From Bremia lactucae (lineage: Eukaryota; Oomycota; Peronosporomycetes; Peronosporales; Peronosporaceae), in the NCBI RefSeq assembly GCF_004359215.1, contig NC_090623.1:99476-163475 (forward strand): DNA of 64,000 nucleotides, written 5' to 3'. Below the pieces are notes generated by a model. It was not told the DNA's origin, searched no databases, and was given only the letters and a program-made list of their open reading frames with translations. Position numbers and translations under genes: made by a program. Positions 1 through 11,702 of the stretch are shown piece after piece. Every line of letters begins with the position of its first letter. The stretch's first letter is position 1.

Positions 1-758
1 GGGTGGGTAAGACCGTTTACATAGAACGGAGTATAGCCTGTAGAGGCATGAACAGCGTTATTTAACGCAAATTCCACTACTGGGAGCATTGAGCTCCAGC
101 GCTTTGGTGTCTGAGCACACACGCTGCGTAAAACGTCTTCAATGACGCGAGTGACACGTTCGGTTTGACCATCGGTCTGCGGATGGTCGGCAGTGGACAT
201 ATCCAATCTGGTGCCAATCACTCGGAAAATTGATTTCCAGAATTTACCCGTGCAACGGGGATCCCGATCAGAGACAATTGCCACTGGCAAACCATGTTGT
301 TGAAACACGCGATCGATAAAAAGCTTAGCTGTACCCTCTTCATCAATGGAATCCGACACGGCCGCTAAGTGAGCCATTTTGCTTAAACGGTCAACAAAGA
401 CCACTATACCGGAGTTACCGGCTGAATCTTTCGGCAGCCCAAAAACAAAATCCATACTAACGGACTCCCAGCATCCTATGGGGACGGGAAGACTCGCCAG
501 TGGCGCAGCAGCATGTGCCGAGGGTTTAACCCGTTAGCACGTTTCGCATGTGCGAACATATGTGCTGACCCATTTATAAAGTTTAGGCCACCAATAACTC
601 TGGCTGAAAGAGCCGTAGGTCTTTTCTCTACCGAGACGACCACCAAGGACAGTATCGTGTGCCTCATAGAGGATTCGGTACTTTAAATCCTCGGTCCGCG
701 ATGTCTGTGCAATAAAGCAACAGGATGTTATCGATAGAACATCGATGTAACCTTGCAC
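1..758 (-). pseudogene. Gypsy integrase (zinc-binding and catalytic core), partial
   Basis: Bases 534-758 encode the end of an H2C2 zinc-binding domain (YWWPKLYKW, then a CETC pair). Bases 1-520 encode the RNase-H-like core, including a VSDRDPRF-type strand and the STADHPQTDGQTER motif typical of Gypsy integrases. The frame changes between the two parts. The core is cut by the window start, so the C-terminal DNA-binding part is not visible. It would have inserted the cDNA into chromosomal DNA. Confidence 0.8.
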
Positions 759-2130
759 GCAAACGTGCCGGTAATTTAATATCTGGATCCGAGTTCTTTA
801 AAGCTTGTAGCAGAGCTACACCCTGTTCATCTTTGGCGTAAGCCGAACGGATTAATTCAGGATTAGGTGACGAGATAGTCGTTAAATGAGAAACCTCATA
901 ATCCGGCCTGCGTGATAACGCATCGGCCAAAGCATTTTGCTTGCCGAGTTTATACTTCTCCTCGAAGTTGTATTCCGCAAAAAAGGATAGCCATCGGGCC
1001 TTTCTCTGTGAGAGATGGGGCGACTTAGTCGCCGTGCGTAATGACACGTGATCGGTATAAATCACAAACGGCTTAGAGCCGACCAGATGACCTCTGAATT
1101 TGACGAGAGCATACTTCAAAGCAAGTAACTTTTTGTCATGATCTGGGTAGTTCTTTTCTACAGCTTTAAGATGTCGAGACTCGAACGCAATAACACGTTC
1201 GTACCCATCAACATCTGTTTGTAACAGAGCACTGCCAATGGCAAAATCTGATGCGTCACAGAAGACACTGAAAGGCCAATTTGGGTTTGGCAGTGCCAGA
1301 ATCAGGGCATGGATAAGACTATCCTTAACTGCTTGAATAGCATTATTTTCGGTGCTAGTCCAGCACCATTCTGTATCCTTTTTAAGGAGATTAGATAATG
1401 GCCTAGCCGTATCAGCGTAATTTTCGCTGTATTTGTGTAAATAATTGGCGAGATCCAACCACTTACGCAAATCCTTTTGGTTTTTAGGAACCGGCCAATT
1501 TGCTATGGCTTTCCAATGAAGCATCAAAAAAAAGGAATTTCGTCTGCGCCAAAAATGCATTTAGATGCATTAGCATATAATTTGTTTGCGCGCATGCACT
1601 CGAGCACTGATCGCAAATGGTCTAAATGGTTTTCCATATCCGACCGACCCTGCTCCGCACGCTTATGGACAAAAATGTCATCGAAGAAAGTCTGTGCATA
1701 ACCTCGATGAGGGCGAACAGTTGCGTCACTAGACGATTAAATGTTGCCGGAGCGTTGGAAAGCCCTTGTGGCATAACCAGCCACTCCCATAACATGCCGT
1801 TTGCGGTGCTAACCGCTGTAAGCGGGATATCACTAGCTCGCATGAGCAATTGGTAGTAACCATCGACTAAGTCCAATCACTGTACATTGTACATCCCACC
1901 ATATTGTTCTGAAGAACATCCTTTCTAGGAATGGGGGTTTGTGCTGGTATAGTGGCAGCATTAAGCTTATGATAAGCATTCACAATGCGCCATTTACCAT
2001 TTGACTTTTTGACACAAAATGTCGGTGTCGAATGAGGAGGTTTGCTCTCTCGTACCATTCCAGCCTCGTGCTTAGCACGGAAGAAATCGCCAATGACGTC
2101 ACACTGCTCCCTTGGTAAAGGCCATGTCTT
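664..2130 (-). pseudogene. Gypsy reverse transcriptase and RNase H, frameshifted
   Basis: The RT part (about 1560-2130) shows the Gypsy fingers/palm sequences TPTFCVKKSNGKWRIVNAY, IPRKDVL, DGYYQLLM and MPQGLSNAPATFNR, split over three frames. A clean YxDD motif is not readable in the expected place. The RNase H part (664-1560) is one open frame with the CDASDFAIGS start, YTDH second acidic strand and ADALSRRPDYE end usual for Gypsy RNase H. RT copies element RNA into DNA and RNase H removes the RNA strand. The RT frameshifts make the copy inactive as read. Confidence 0.85.
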
Positions 2131-2645
2131 GTGTCACAGTATTTGGTTCCCGGAACCAAGTCAATTTTATGACGAACACCTCTATCTGGAGGTAAAAAAC
2201 AGATGGTGGATTATTACATACCACATATTGGAATTCTTAATCAAAGAATATAGGGGATCCGTAGGATCTTTAAGGATCGATGACCCATTTCGCGCACTAA
2301 GTGCAGCTTCTGTGTCATCCAGGACAGCTTCGTCTAGAAGTGACGATGAGTTTAATTCAATTTTTGGTCGAATGGCCACCATTTCAGATAAGTCGCCAGC
2401 CTTTAAGGCTCGACCCGCACTCATCAATAGACATTTCGTCTAGCTCTAAAAGAGCATGTAACGAAGGGATTGCCGCAAGGTTAACTTCCCCCACAATGTT
2501 ACCGGTATACAAGCGTATGTTATTGCTCACTCGTATCACTTTGTGAGGGTATATACACGCTTCGTGTCCATCGTGTCTTGGCGTGGAGACAATACGCCTC
2601 TTAGAGGCCGGGACATTCACATCCCCAGCCTGTATTGGTTCTATA

Positions 2646-2701
2646 CAAGATATGGTGTCTAATTTGACATCCGCAAGATATAGTGTCTAATTTGACATCC
2701 G
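2646..2701. repeat. 28-bp direct tandem repeat (2 copies)
   Basis: Two adjacent copies of a 28-bp unit that begins CAAGATAT and contains GTGTCTAATTTGACATCC. They differ at one or two positions. The length is not a multiple of three, so the duplication shifts the frame in this part of the element between protease and RT. Confidence 0.8.
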
Positions 2702-2753
2702 ACATAGAGTAAGGTAACTCAACTTCCTTATCTAGGAGGGTTTGACCCAAAAT

Positions 2754-2993
2754 GCCCTGGCGAACCGCCAATAGTGTCACTATTGACACTCAGTATGGTG
2801 CCACCTCGGCCGACAACACTCGGCGGACATAGACGTGCCACTCCACGTATCTCAGGGATATTGCACCCTTGAGGTCCTGGCGAACCGCCAACTGTGTCAC
2901 TACTGACACTCAGAATGATGCCACCTCGGCCGACCATACTCGGTGGACTTAGACGTGCCACTCCGCGTATCTCAGGGATATTGCACCCTTGAT
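2754..2993. repeat. 120-bp tandem repeat (2 copies) in the protease-RT linker
   Basis: Two copies with a period of exactly 120 bp, marked by CTGGCGAACCGCCAA at about 2757 and 2877 and by CAGGGATATTGCACCCTT at each end. On the minus strand the unit is open in one frame (a 40-residue unit with VGRGGxILSVxSDT), so the repeat keeps frame. The two units differ by scattered substitutions, so the duplication is not brand new. Confidence 0.85.
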
Positions 2994-3304
2994 GATTCGG
3001 CCTTAGGCCAACAATGCTTCAGCATTTAGTGAATCGTTATTATAACGATTGTCACTCGACGGAGTACGTGCCGTTCCACTTTTATCTGCTGAGTCGGGCT
3101 CAGAATTAATGTTTTTAACATTTAAGTTTATTAATTCAGACATGCCAATGTCTAAAACACTGACACACTCACTGAATGATCCGCGCCAATAGCGCTTTTG
3201 TTGCCTAGCAAAGGTGGGTTCATGACTCTCCAAAACTTTGCAAGGAACATTGCGCGTGGCGCCTAAGGTCATAGACCTCCAATCGACCCATGGCACATGG
3301 TGTT

Positions 3305-3607
3305 CTAATCAGGCCATACCAAGGATGAGATCATATCTCGAATCCAAATCAAGGACGAGACAGCACTCATACTGTCAAAGTCCAGAAACTTTATACGTAA
3401 GCTCAATGGAACTTTAGGAACAGTGACCCGAATCCCAGTCGCTAAGCGAACAGTGATTGTATCACCTTCACGCGCTCTAAGCGCCTCAACGTATTGTTGA
3501 CTTCCTTCAAGGGAAAGGCGTCGAGCATAATTGCAAGACGCTCCTGAGTCAATTAAAATTGACCACGGCTTATCAAAGCCCTTTACAATCCCTTGAGCGA
3601 CTAGCAA
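3305..3607 (-). pseudogene. Gypsy retropepsin-like aspartic protease
   Basis: The frame contains the active-site sequence ILIDSGASCNY (Asp-Ser-Gly) followed by a hydrophobic flap region (TVRLATGIRVTVPKV), as in retrotransposon proteases that cleave the Gag-Pol polyprotein. The domain is about 100 residues, normal for this family. It sits between gag (right) and RT (left). It starts with a non-AUG context and is part of a polyprotein, so the ORF limits are not true protein ends. Confidence 0.8.
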
Positions 3608-3727
3608 GCCAGGCTTGTACCTCGCCCCGTGGCATTGAGCACTGAGCTAATGGGGCTAGGTTCTGTTTATTCTCACCTCCTTGAGGATCAACGGAGCCTA
3701 GGTCTTCCCCAGTAGGGCGCCCCGCAC

Positions 3728-4738
3728 CTACTGGGTATCGACGTTTTCCCGCACCGTACCAGATCTCTGGTATAGGTCGGAGTTAAAGCTCTTTACGCGA
3801 ATTTCGAAGAGGACAGGCAGGACGTAAATGTTTGGTGCTTCCGCACATATAACATCTACGGATTGTCTGATGCTGTCCACAGCTTGAAGAGCCTCATTTC
3901 CTTCCTCAACGAGGCTCAAATCTATAGGTTCCGCTCTATTAGACGGAACCCATGTGCTCGAAGAGCTTGTTCGGTAAACAGGCGTGCTCTCGCGAGCAGA
4001 CTTAAAGTCAAACTTGGCGCGTAGCGCTATGGCAACTGCCTCTTCGAACGTAGCCGGATGAGATCGGAACAATTCTGTTCGGGCAACGCCCTCATTCAGA
4101 CCTACCATAAAGATGGTCACTACAATTGCTTCTTGCACCGGGTCTTAATGCATAGATGCAATGAGAGTTCTCAACTCCTGGACAAAGTCCCCTAGGGTTG
4201 TTTTACCCTGTCGAGTCGCTAGGAGCCGTGCTCGCATGCGAAAAGCCTGATCAGGCGGTGCAAACATGCTCGTCATTTGCTGTTGTAGCGAAAGCCTATG
4301 AGGGAAAAGCGTCATTTATGGACGTGCTGCACGATAGTGCCCATTCCATGGCTCTACCTCCAAGTTTGGAAATGGCCATAGCCACCTTTTGCCGTTCTGT
4401 TAAGAACAAGGCGGAATCAATGGACATTCCCATCTGCTTAATCCAAAAAGGGAGATTTTCTCCCTCTTTTCCCTCAAATGTTTTCACAGTTACAGTTAGA
4501 GGGCGAGCCCTCGGCTTTGAGTCAGGTCCAGAGATGTACCGGGTTGGCATAGATGCCGCTAAATGGTCCTGTACCTGACAGATCAGGGAGGCTTCGTACC
4601 GCATGAAGGCTTCAAGCCTTGCATGTAGGACCTCTGGTCCTTGGGAAATAATAAATTCCACGTGCTCAAGCCCAATAAGGTATTGAGCTTGTCATAAGCG
4701 GCGCGTTGTGCTTCTGACAATTCTGGAACCTCTTCCAT
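3728..4738 (-). pseudogene. Gypsy Gag, frameshifted
   Basis: The likely start is the ATG at 4738, first downstream of the LTR and primer-binding region (protein begins MEEVPELSEAQRAAYDKL). The frame then shifts by one base into an ORF ending near 4296 that contains FWIKQMGMSIDSALF and a capsid-like helical region. A further part (3728-4138) holds VGLNEGVARTELFRSHP, a known style of Gypsy Gag. No zinc knuckle is readable. Gag packages the element RNA; this copy is broken. Confidence 0.75.
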
Positions 4739-4798
4739 TTTCGTGAGAAATTAGTCTTGTAAAGACTCAGGCGTAGATTGACTACGAGTGCTACCAGG

Positions 4799-5253
4799 TG
4801 TAGCGGAGCTACCTCGCTCGTAAAGTCAGAGGAAGACTTTCAGACTCAAAGAGTCACTTAGTTCTATTGAACTAATGGGTTTAACAACTCAGGGAGTCCT
4901 ACAAGCTATTCAAGCTTTAGGAATCCTAGTTCAAGGGATTCAGAGGTTCGTGGAACCAAGTGGCAACTAGTGCCCAAGAGGATATACCTAAGAAGTCTTC
5001 TACTTCTTACAGATCAATGCGCAAGCCTTCGGAAGGCACTTAACGCTCTAAGATCAGAAGGCGAACTGAATTTTTTTTTAATTATTAAAATCTAAAACCT
5101 TACCCAAACTAATTAAAGAAATACATTTTGGCCGCCAGATTTATATCTGGCGGCGACCACATTTATTACCCATAATAAATTGGATTTAAGTAACTAACTA
5201 TTTTAAAATTAGATAAAAAGGTATTTTACCCATAAAGTAAATGTACCACAACA
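4799..5253 (-). repeat. LTR, family C, 5' LTR of the minus-strand element
   Basis: About 455 bp; on the minus strand it starts TGTTG and ends CTACA, followed two bases later by TGGTAGCACT, a plausible primer-binding site. It is homologous, in opposite orientation, to 14935-15393. The half next to gag is a chain of short perfect inverted repeats (see findings). Confidence 0.75.
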
Positions 5254-5856
5254 ATGGTTCTCCAACCGATGTGTGCCCCATTACAGCCAATCGCATGACC
5301 GACCCACAAGATGGACGTGCCTGAGGACGACTCACGACGCCTGGCGGTACCACCAGCGCAAATGGGACGCGGTCATCTTCGGGGTCTATGCAGCAGCAAC
5401 GGTATCACGGCTGGATGGAGCCGGACACGCACCATTCCAACGATAAAATTGAACATTCACGGATATTAGCCTTTTTCTGCCAATCGATGTGGCTTCTCCG
5501 CCGAGCTTGATTAAAAACCTCGGAGCCCCGATGTGTAACTTCACTACATTCAAGTGATGTGAACCAGTGCATCGGAACAATTCGCGGTCAACAATGCGAA
5601 ATTACTCGACAAGCAGCAGCGGTACCCCCGCTTGACCAGGGCAGAGCGAGTTAAACTCATTACTTTGTTTGAACAAGTCTGCCTCGTCGGTGCACAAGAT
5701 GAGGAGGCATAGGATCGAACGCTTCAATAGGAAATTAAAGACCTGCACCTTACGAAATATGCCTTTCTGGGGACTATTTGGCAACATGTCTGCCGCCAAG
5801 GCACCTGTTTTATTTCAGTGATCGGCTAACGCGAGACAGGCGCCTGTTATCAATCG
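5254..5856. other. Unassigned spacer between retroelements
   Basis: No gene can be supported. A plus-strand stretch at about 5594-5710 reads like protein (contains LTRAERVKLITLFEQ) and then meets a stop, so it may be the end of a decayed gene. Nothing recognisable flanks it. Confidence 0.3.
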
Positions 5857-6786
5857 GTGGTCAATTACGTGAGACAGGGCACAAAGGCAGCTATATTGCC
5901 CATCCAAACTTCATCAATTGCTCCTAACATGGAAATGCTCGACGTTACGAAGGCAGACTTTCGTTACGTCAACGAGTCAACTGTCCCGTCGTCTGCGGTA
6001 GCTAGCGCAGCGACCATTCATGAGAGCACTGCCCACATAGGTGCAGCTGCTTCTCACTTGGATAAAGCCCCAACATCTACAGCGTGGGTCTGACGCAGAA
6101 GAGCCTGAGCGTAAAGCTCCACCGACGGCACGTGAACGTGTCCAGCCGGTGTCACAAGATAGTCGTAGTGTACGCGGCTCTTGACTGGTGGCATACTACC
6201 GAGACCGCATCCATCCGAATGACGTTATTCGGATGGAACTAGTGCGTCGCTCGTAGAGCGCGCAAACTATAGACGCATATAATACTTATGGCATCTAAAG
6301 GTCATGGAAGGCTCAGGGGAAATTACTTGGCCATGTTTCACTAATCCCGGTCGCGTTGCATCCGAACAAATGCCCAACCATAACGAAGCGGAATTCCTGC
6401 GCCGCTTTCAGCCCCATTGCGATGTGACGAAACAACGGTCGCAGCGACTTAACTTCGCTAGCTTGCATGTGAGAGGAATCATAAGCGGTGCTTTACCCTT
6501 TGTTTCTACTCATCACGCCGCTCCTGCAAGTCCATTAGTAGCTAGCGGAGCGACAACTGGCACTCCTTCTCATAGGCAGACACCAGGCCCAGTACGTCAA
6601 CACGCAGGTCGTCGACCGGTTCCCAAGAGTCAAAACTCTTCGGTATACTCTTTACTGGACAGGGATTTGAAGCTTCTGCTGCACGGAGTGGTGAGCAGTC
6701 ACCCTTTTAACATGGAAGCGTTTATTCTCAGCAGCATCCATCAGTGCACGCGGCGCCCGATAGGAGCGGCGACTTTGCCCACCTAA
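5857..6786 (+). pseudogene. Old, diverged copy of the family A antisense ORF
   Basis: Two plus-strand pieces match the antisense ORF of 19613-20817 and 38036-39340 at protein level. The first has ILPIQTS and NESTVPSSAVASAATIHES. The second (6304-6786) has MEGSGEITWPCFTNPGRVA, KQRSQRLNFA and VPKSQNSS. Many differences from the younger copies are synonymous in this plus-strand frame. It lies opposite and beyond a minus-strand pol end with a chromodomain (6600-6750), the same layout as in the better copies. It is broken by stops and frameshifts. Confidence 0.6.
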
Positions 6787-7249
6787 TCGCGACAGCCTAT
6801 CCCGCTTCCTTCAGTCGCAGGCATTAAACGCTGCTGAAGACGTATCTGAGATCTCGAGAATCAAGTCTTGCGACTGACTTCGAATCCCCACGATGTTCGC
6901 TCAAGGGATCGCCAGGGTTACCAAAGGCTGAAACGTCGACTGCAATTTTGAAAGAAGCAGGTTTTAAGAGACTCGCGTCAAATGCGCAGTCCTTTCCGCT
7001 CTTTAAGTCCTTATCATGGTAGGTTGCATTATTCGAAGAAAAAACTTTCACCTTCCTCGCCTCCCTCATCAGATCGACGCTCGACTCACAGTCGGCGTCA
7101 CCTTCGGCCTCCTAACACGGTGGGGAATGTGATCTCTTCTGGATCAACATGCCGTTTCAGAGGATCCACGTAAAGACAGGGTGCGTCTTCATATACGCCG
7201 GAAGTGAAAGCCTATAATTAGGGTCTCCAACGTCCTCGGCCACCGTAAA
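6600..7249 (-). pseudogene. Pol C-terminus: GPY/F region and chromodomain, minus strand
   Basis: Around 7150-7249 the minus strand reads the integrase C-terminal GPY/F region (PFTVAEDVGDPNYRLSLP, YMKTHPVF). Around 6600-6750 it reads a chromodomain remnant (PKSFDSWEPVDDLR), both with stops between. Chromodomains of chromoviruses bind histone marks and guide integration. This is the tail of the element whose RNase H lies at 7712-8076; the integrase core between them is inverted. Confidence 0.7.
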
Positions 7250-7711
7250 CGGCATATTTGCACCTGCGACAAGTGTCGGCGCATAAAGGTTGCACCATCC
7301 AGCACTCGGCCATTGAAGCCGCTGCCAATTACAACAAATTGTTGGAAGTCAGTAAGTCTGGACTTCATGTTTGGCATGCCGCCTGATCACAAGGGTCGGA
7401 CAGGGCTCGTCGTATTTTTTAAGACAGACTGAGCAAAATGGTGCATTTAGCACCGTGTAATACCACGACCACAGACAGAGCAACAGCTCTCTTCTTCCTG
7501 GATCATGTATTTCGTCTAAACAGGATGCCCGAGACCATAGTATCGGATCAGGATCCACGTTTTACGTCGGGTTTTTGGCGTCATGTGGTTGAGCTGCTGG
7601 GTAGCAAGCTCCACATGTCTACAGCCGATCGTCTCTAGACCGACGGCCAAACTTAAACGGGCCAATTGGGTCGTGGCCGATGTATTGCGTACGGAAGCGA
7701 CTCCAAAAGAA
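7250..7711 (+). pseudogene. Inverted integrase core segment
   Basis: The plus strand reads HICTCDKCRRIKVAP, SLDFMFGMPPDHKGRTGL, DHVFRLNRMPETIVSDQDPRF and GSKLHMSTADR, then TPKEW. This is the end of the H2C2 domain plus most of the catalytic core of a family A-like integrase. Both neighbours (GPY/F to the left, RNase H and start of H2C2 to the right) are on the minus strand. The segment is therefore flipped inside its own pol gene. Short pol stretches are missing at both breakpoints. Confidence 0.75.
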
Positions 7712-8076
7712 TGGAGGTGCATCATGGAGCTCTTGAAGTATCTCCAGCTTGAGATCTGTGTCATGAGGGACAAAAATTCTTAAGGGACAGCTGATGTCAG
7801 AATAGACCATCGCTGTAGCTAAACCGACTTAGCTTAGCCTTCAAGTGCAACGGAAGGGAGACATTTCGAGCAAACGAAGTATTTAATAGCAGGCGACAAT
7901 GTTCGACCTGACTGTAGCTCTTTTTTATTTCGGAGGCCAACGAGCTCGTCACGGGGTGGACCTTCATGGCTGCCGACGTTGACGGCTGAAATTGTGCTTT
8001 CGCAGTAGACACACTTTCCTGGTGTCTAACCTCGAAGTCTGGTCTGCGCGATAAGGCGTCAGCCAAGACATTCGAC
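7712..8076 (-). pseudogene. Gypsy RNase H end and H2C2 start, minus strand
   Basis: The minus strand contains NVLADALSRRPDFEVRHQE, SSLASEIKKSYSQ, LHLKAKLSRFSYSDGL and PLRIFVPHDTDLKLEI. These match the family A pol at 50640-51000 closely. The piece is cut on the right by the 100-n gap and on the left by the inverted integrase segment. Confidence 0.8.
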
Positions 8077-8176
8077 NNNNNNNNNNNNNNNNNNNNNNNN
8101 NNNNNNNNNNNNNNNNNNNNNNNNNNNNNNNNNNNNNNNNNNNNNNNNNNNNNNNNNNNNNNNNNNNNNNNNNNNN
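8077..8176. other. Assembly gap (100 n)
   Basis: Exactly 100 unknown bases. The left side is family A-type RNase H and the right side is gag of another family (E). The gap probably joins two contigs and may hide much more than 100 bp or a wrong join. Confidence 0.95.
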
Positions 8177-8491
8177 ACGTGCCCTTATGGCATCGTCTAA
8201 CTCGACAAACCATCTCAAGAGGGAGTCTTCTTCGACTCCCCAATACTTAGAGATGCCAATCTTTAAAGTTTCGGGACGACGCGTTTGCCTCATCCCAAGT
8301 ACAGGGGACTGTACCTGTTGTAACCTCAACAGTTCTGGCTGTTGAGAGCCTTGCTGATTCAGCAAGGCTACTTTTTCCTTCTTCTCGTCAAGTTCATGTT
8401 GTATGAACTTGGCGATGGCTGAATGGAGGGCATCTCTGTCCAAACTGGACAGCATTGCCAAGATGGCATCGTTTCCTACGGTCGAACTCAT
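8177..8491 (-). pseudogene. Gypsy Gag N-terminus, family E
   Basis: Starts at the ATG at 8491 (MSSTVGNDAILAMLSSLDRD) and continues through a helical, Gln-rich segment to PETLKIGISKYWGVEEDS and WFVELDDAIRAR, where the gap cuts it. A second copy of this gag start lies at 62784-63760. The ATG lies 143 bp from the LTR edge at 8635, with the primer-binding-like TGGTAGCACTTTG between. The frame is open here, so the visible part may be intact. Confidence 0.75.
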
Positions 8492-8634
8492 TCGTTCGAC
8501 CGCACTCCTTTCTATGTCACTTAGAAAGGAGTAGCTTTCACGCGAAACGTGATGCGTCTTTCCATTGTCATATCACATGTCCATATTAGATGATGGAACT
8601 GTGGTCGTTGGACGGACTACAAAGTGCTACCAGG

Positions 8635-9088
8635 TGTAACGTGGTGCTACTGACTTGTACTGCTTCAGTACAAGTCCACTTCGCACTGTTTCAGTTGCGA
8701 GTGGTGCCTTACGTTATTTCACGTACACTAGTACGTGCAGAGGAAGACTTCTCTTTAAGGTAACTAGCTTAAAGAGGGTAAAATGAAAACCGTATTAATA
8801 TAATTAAGTGTCACTCTTTCTATCTTGTAAATGCTAACTTAATTATAATCTAATACTAAACATGTAATTGAATTCTTATCTTTATCTTATCTGTAACTCT
8901 CTTTGATCACCTCTACAGCGGATTAGTCTGCGGAATAAATAGATATAACGGTCTATACCTATTTATGAATAAGAATTCTGAACATTACTATATAAAGTAA
9001 TATCCTCCAACTATTATCTACCTTTTAGATAATATATTAATTAACAACCTTTAAGTGTTAATTTCATGTAACGATACACCCCGTTACA
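8635..9088 (-). repeat. LTR, family E, 5' LTR
   Basis: 454 bp. On the minus strand it starts TGTAACG and ends GTTACA; CC and TGGTAGCACTTTG follow. The first 22 bases form a hairpin (TGTAACG paired with CGTTACA). The same LTR in opposite orientation is at about 13960-14398. It contains several perfect hairpins (8653-8675, 8720-8737, 8751-8776). Confidence 0.85.
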
Positions 9089-9599
9089 TTACAAAAGATG
9101 TATAATCCCTTTCTAAAATGATATCCTGCTAAAATATGATCAAGTATCAGATACCAGCTGATATCGGTTAAGACACTAAAAAGGTGTTGATTGAAGGATC
9201 ATTTATCGGAGGTTAGACTGTTCTTTATCTACTACTCAATCATTGCTTTAAATGTTTTTTTTCTTGCATGAAACTTACATTTGTGACGTGTTACGCCTCG
9301 ACCACCTCGGAGAACGTGCCCTTACCTTTCTAGGCTTATTCACTTACTTTCGCATACTAGTTGTTGACAAGTTGAATGCAGTGAGCAATTTGAAATGCCT
9401 GCTTGCTCTTTAGCTTAAAGACGACGAATTTTACGAATGACAACAAATTGTAAGAGTAAACACGTTGTATCAAACAAGCCCCATACAAAAGTGCGAAGCT
9501 TATGTTTTCACGATTTTACAAATGTATGCTAATAGCTTTGTTGATGATTCATTGCGAGTAAATCTAGAGCCTTGATTTGACTGCCTTGCGAATCGCTTC
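9089..9599. other. Intergenic, downstream of DUS2
   Basis: 511 bp with no ORF or RNA gene that I can support. It holds the 3' end of the neighbouring minus-strand gene and the flank of an LTR. Confidence 0.5.
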
Positions 9600-11348
<1,749 letters not shown>

Positions 11349-11702
11349 GGAAACCAAACATTTGCCAATCGTGCCAATTAGGTTTTGGAATGTCGCAGTC
11401 ACTGTAGGGAGTAGGATCGAGAAAAAGAGTTAGAATTTCTAATATAAGGTCGAATTCTCGTTTGACGGTGGTTGATATGCTTGAAATCAAATATTTAGAA
11501 TTGCAATAAAGAGAGCGATAAATTGTGCTTGTAGTAGTATAGGAGACAATGTGCTGCACTTGATCCCGTCAGGCACTGTTAGAAGATTATTGTATAAATT
11601 ATTTTGGAAGCTGCCATTGTTCTTATGAGATTAGTGTATCAACAAGTATATAGGCAACTCTAAGTCAATGTGTTATGTTACCAAAAATCTACAATGACAT
11701 TC

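Larger units (their letters stand above)
1..5253 (-). mobile_element. Ty3/Gypsy retrotransposon, degenerate, cut by window start
   Basis: Read on the minus strand, the order from right to left is LTR (4799-5253), a primer-binding-like site TGGTAGCACT next to the LTR, gag, aspartic protease, reverse transcriptase, RNase H and integrase. This is the order of Ty3/Gypsy elements. The 3' end (rest of integrase and 3' LTR) lies before base 1. Reading frames are interrupted by frameshifts in gag and RT, so the copy is probably not autonomous. Neither end can be checked for a target-site duplication. Confidence 0.85.

Noticed and set aside
2646..2993. Possible CRISPR-like array
   Set aside because: Only two units each, units themselves contiguous without spacers, and the context is a eukaryotic retroelement.
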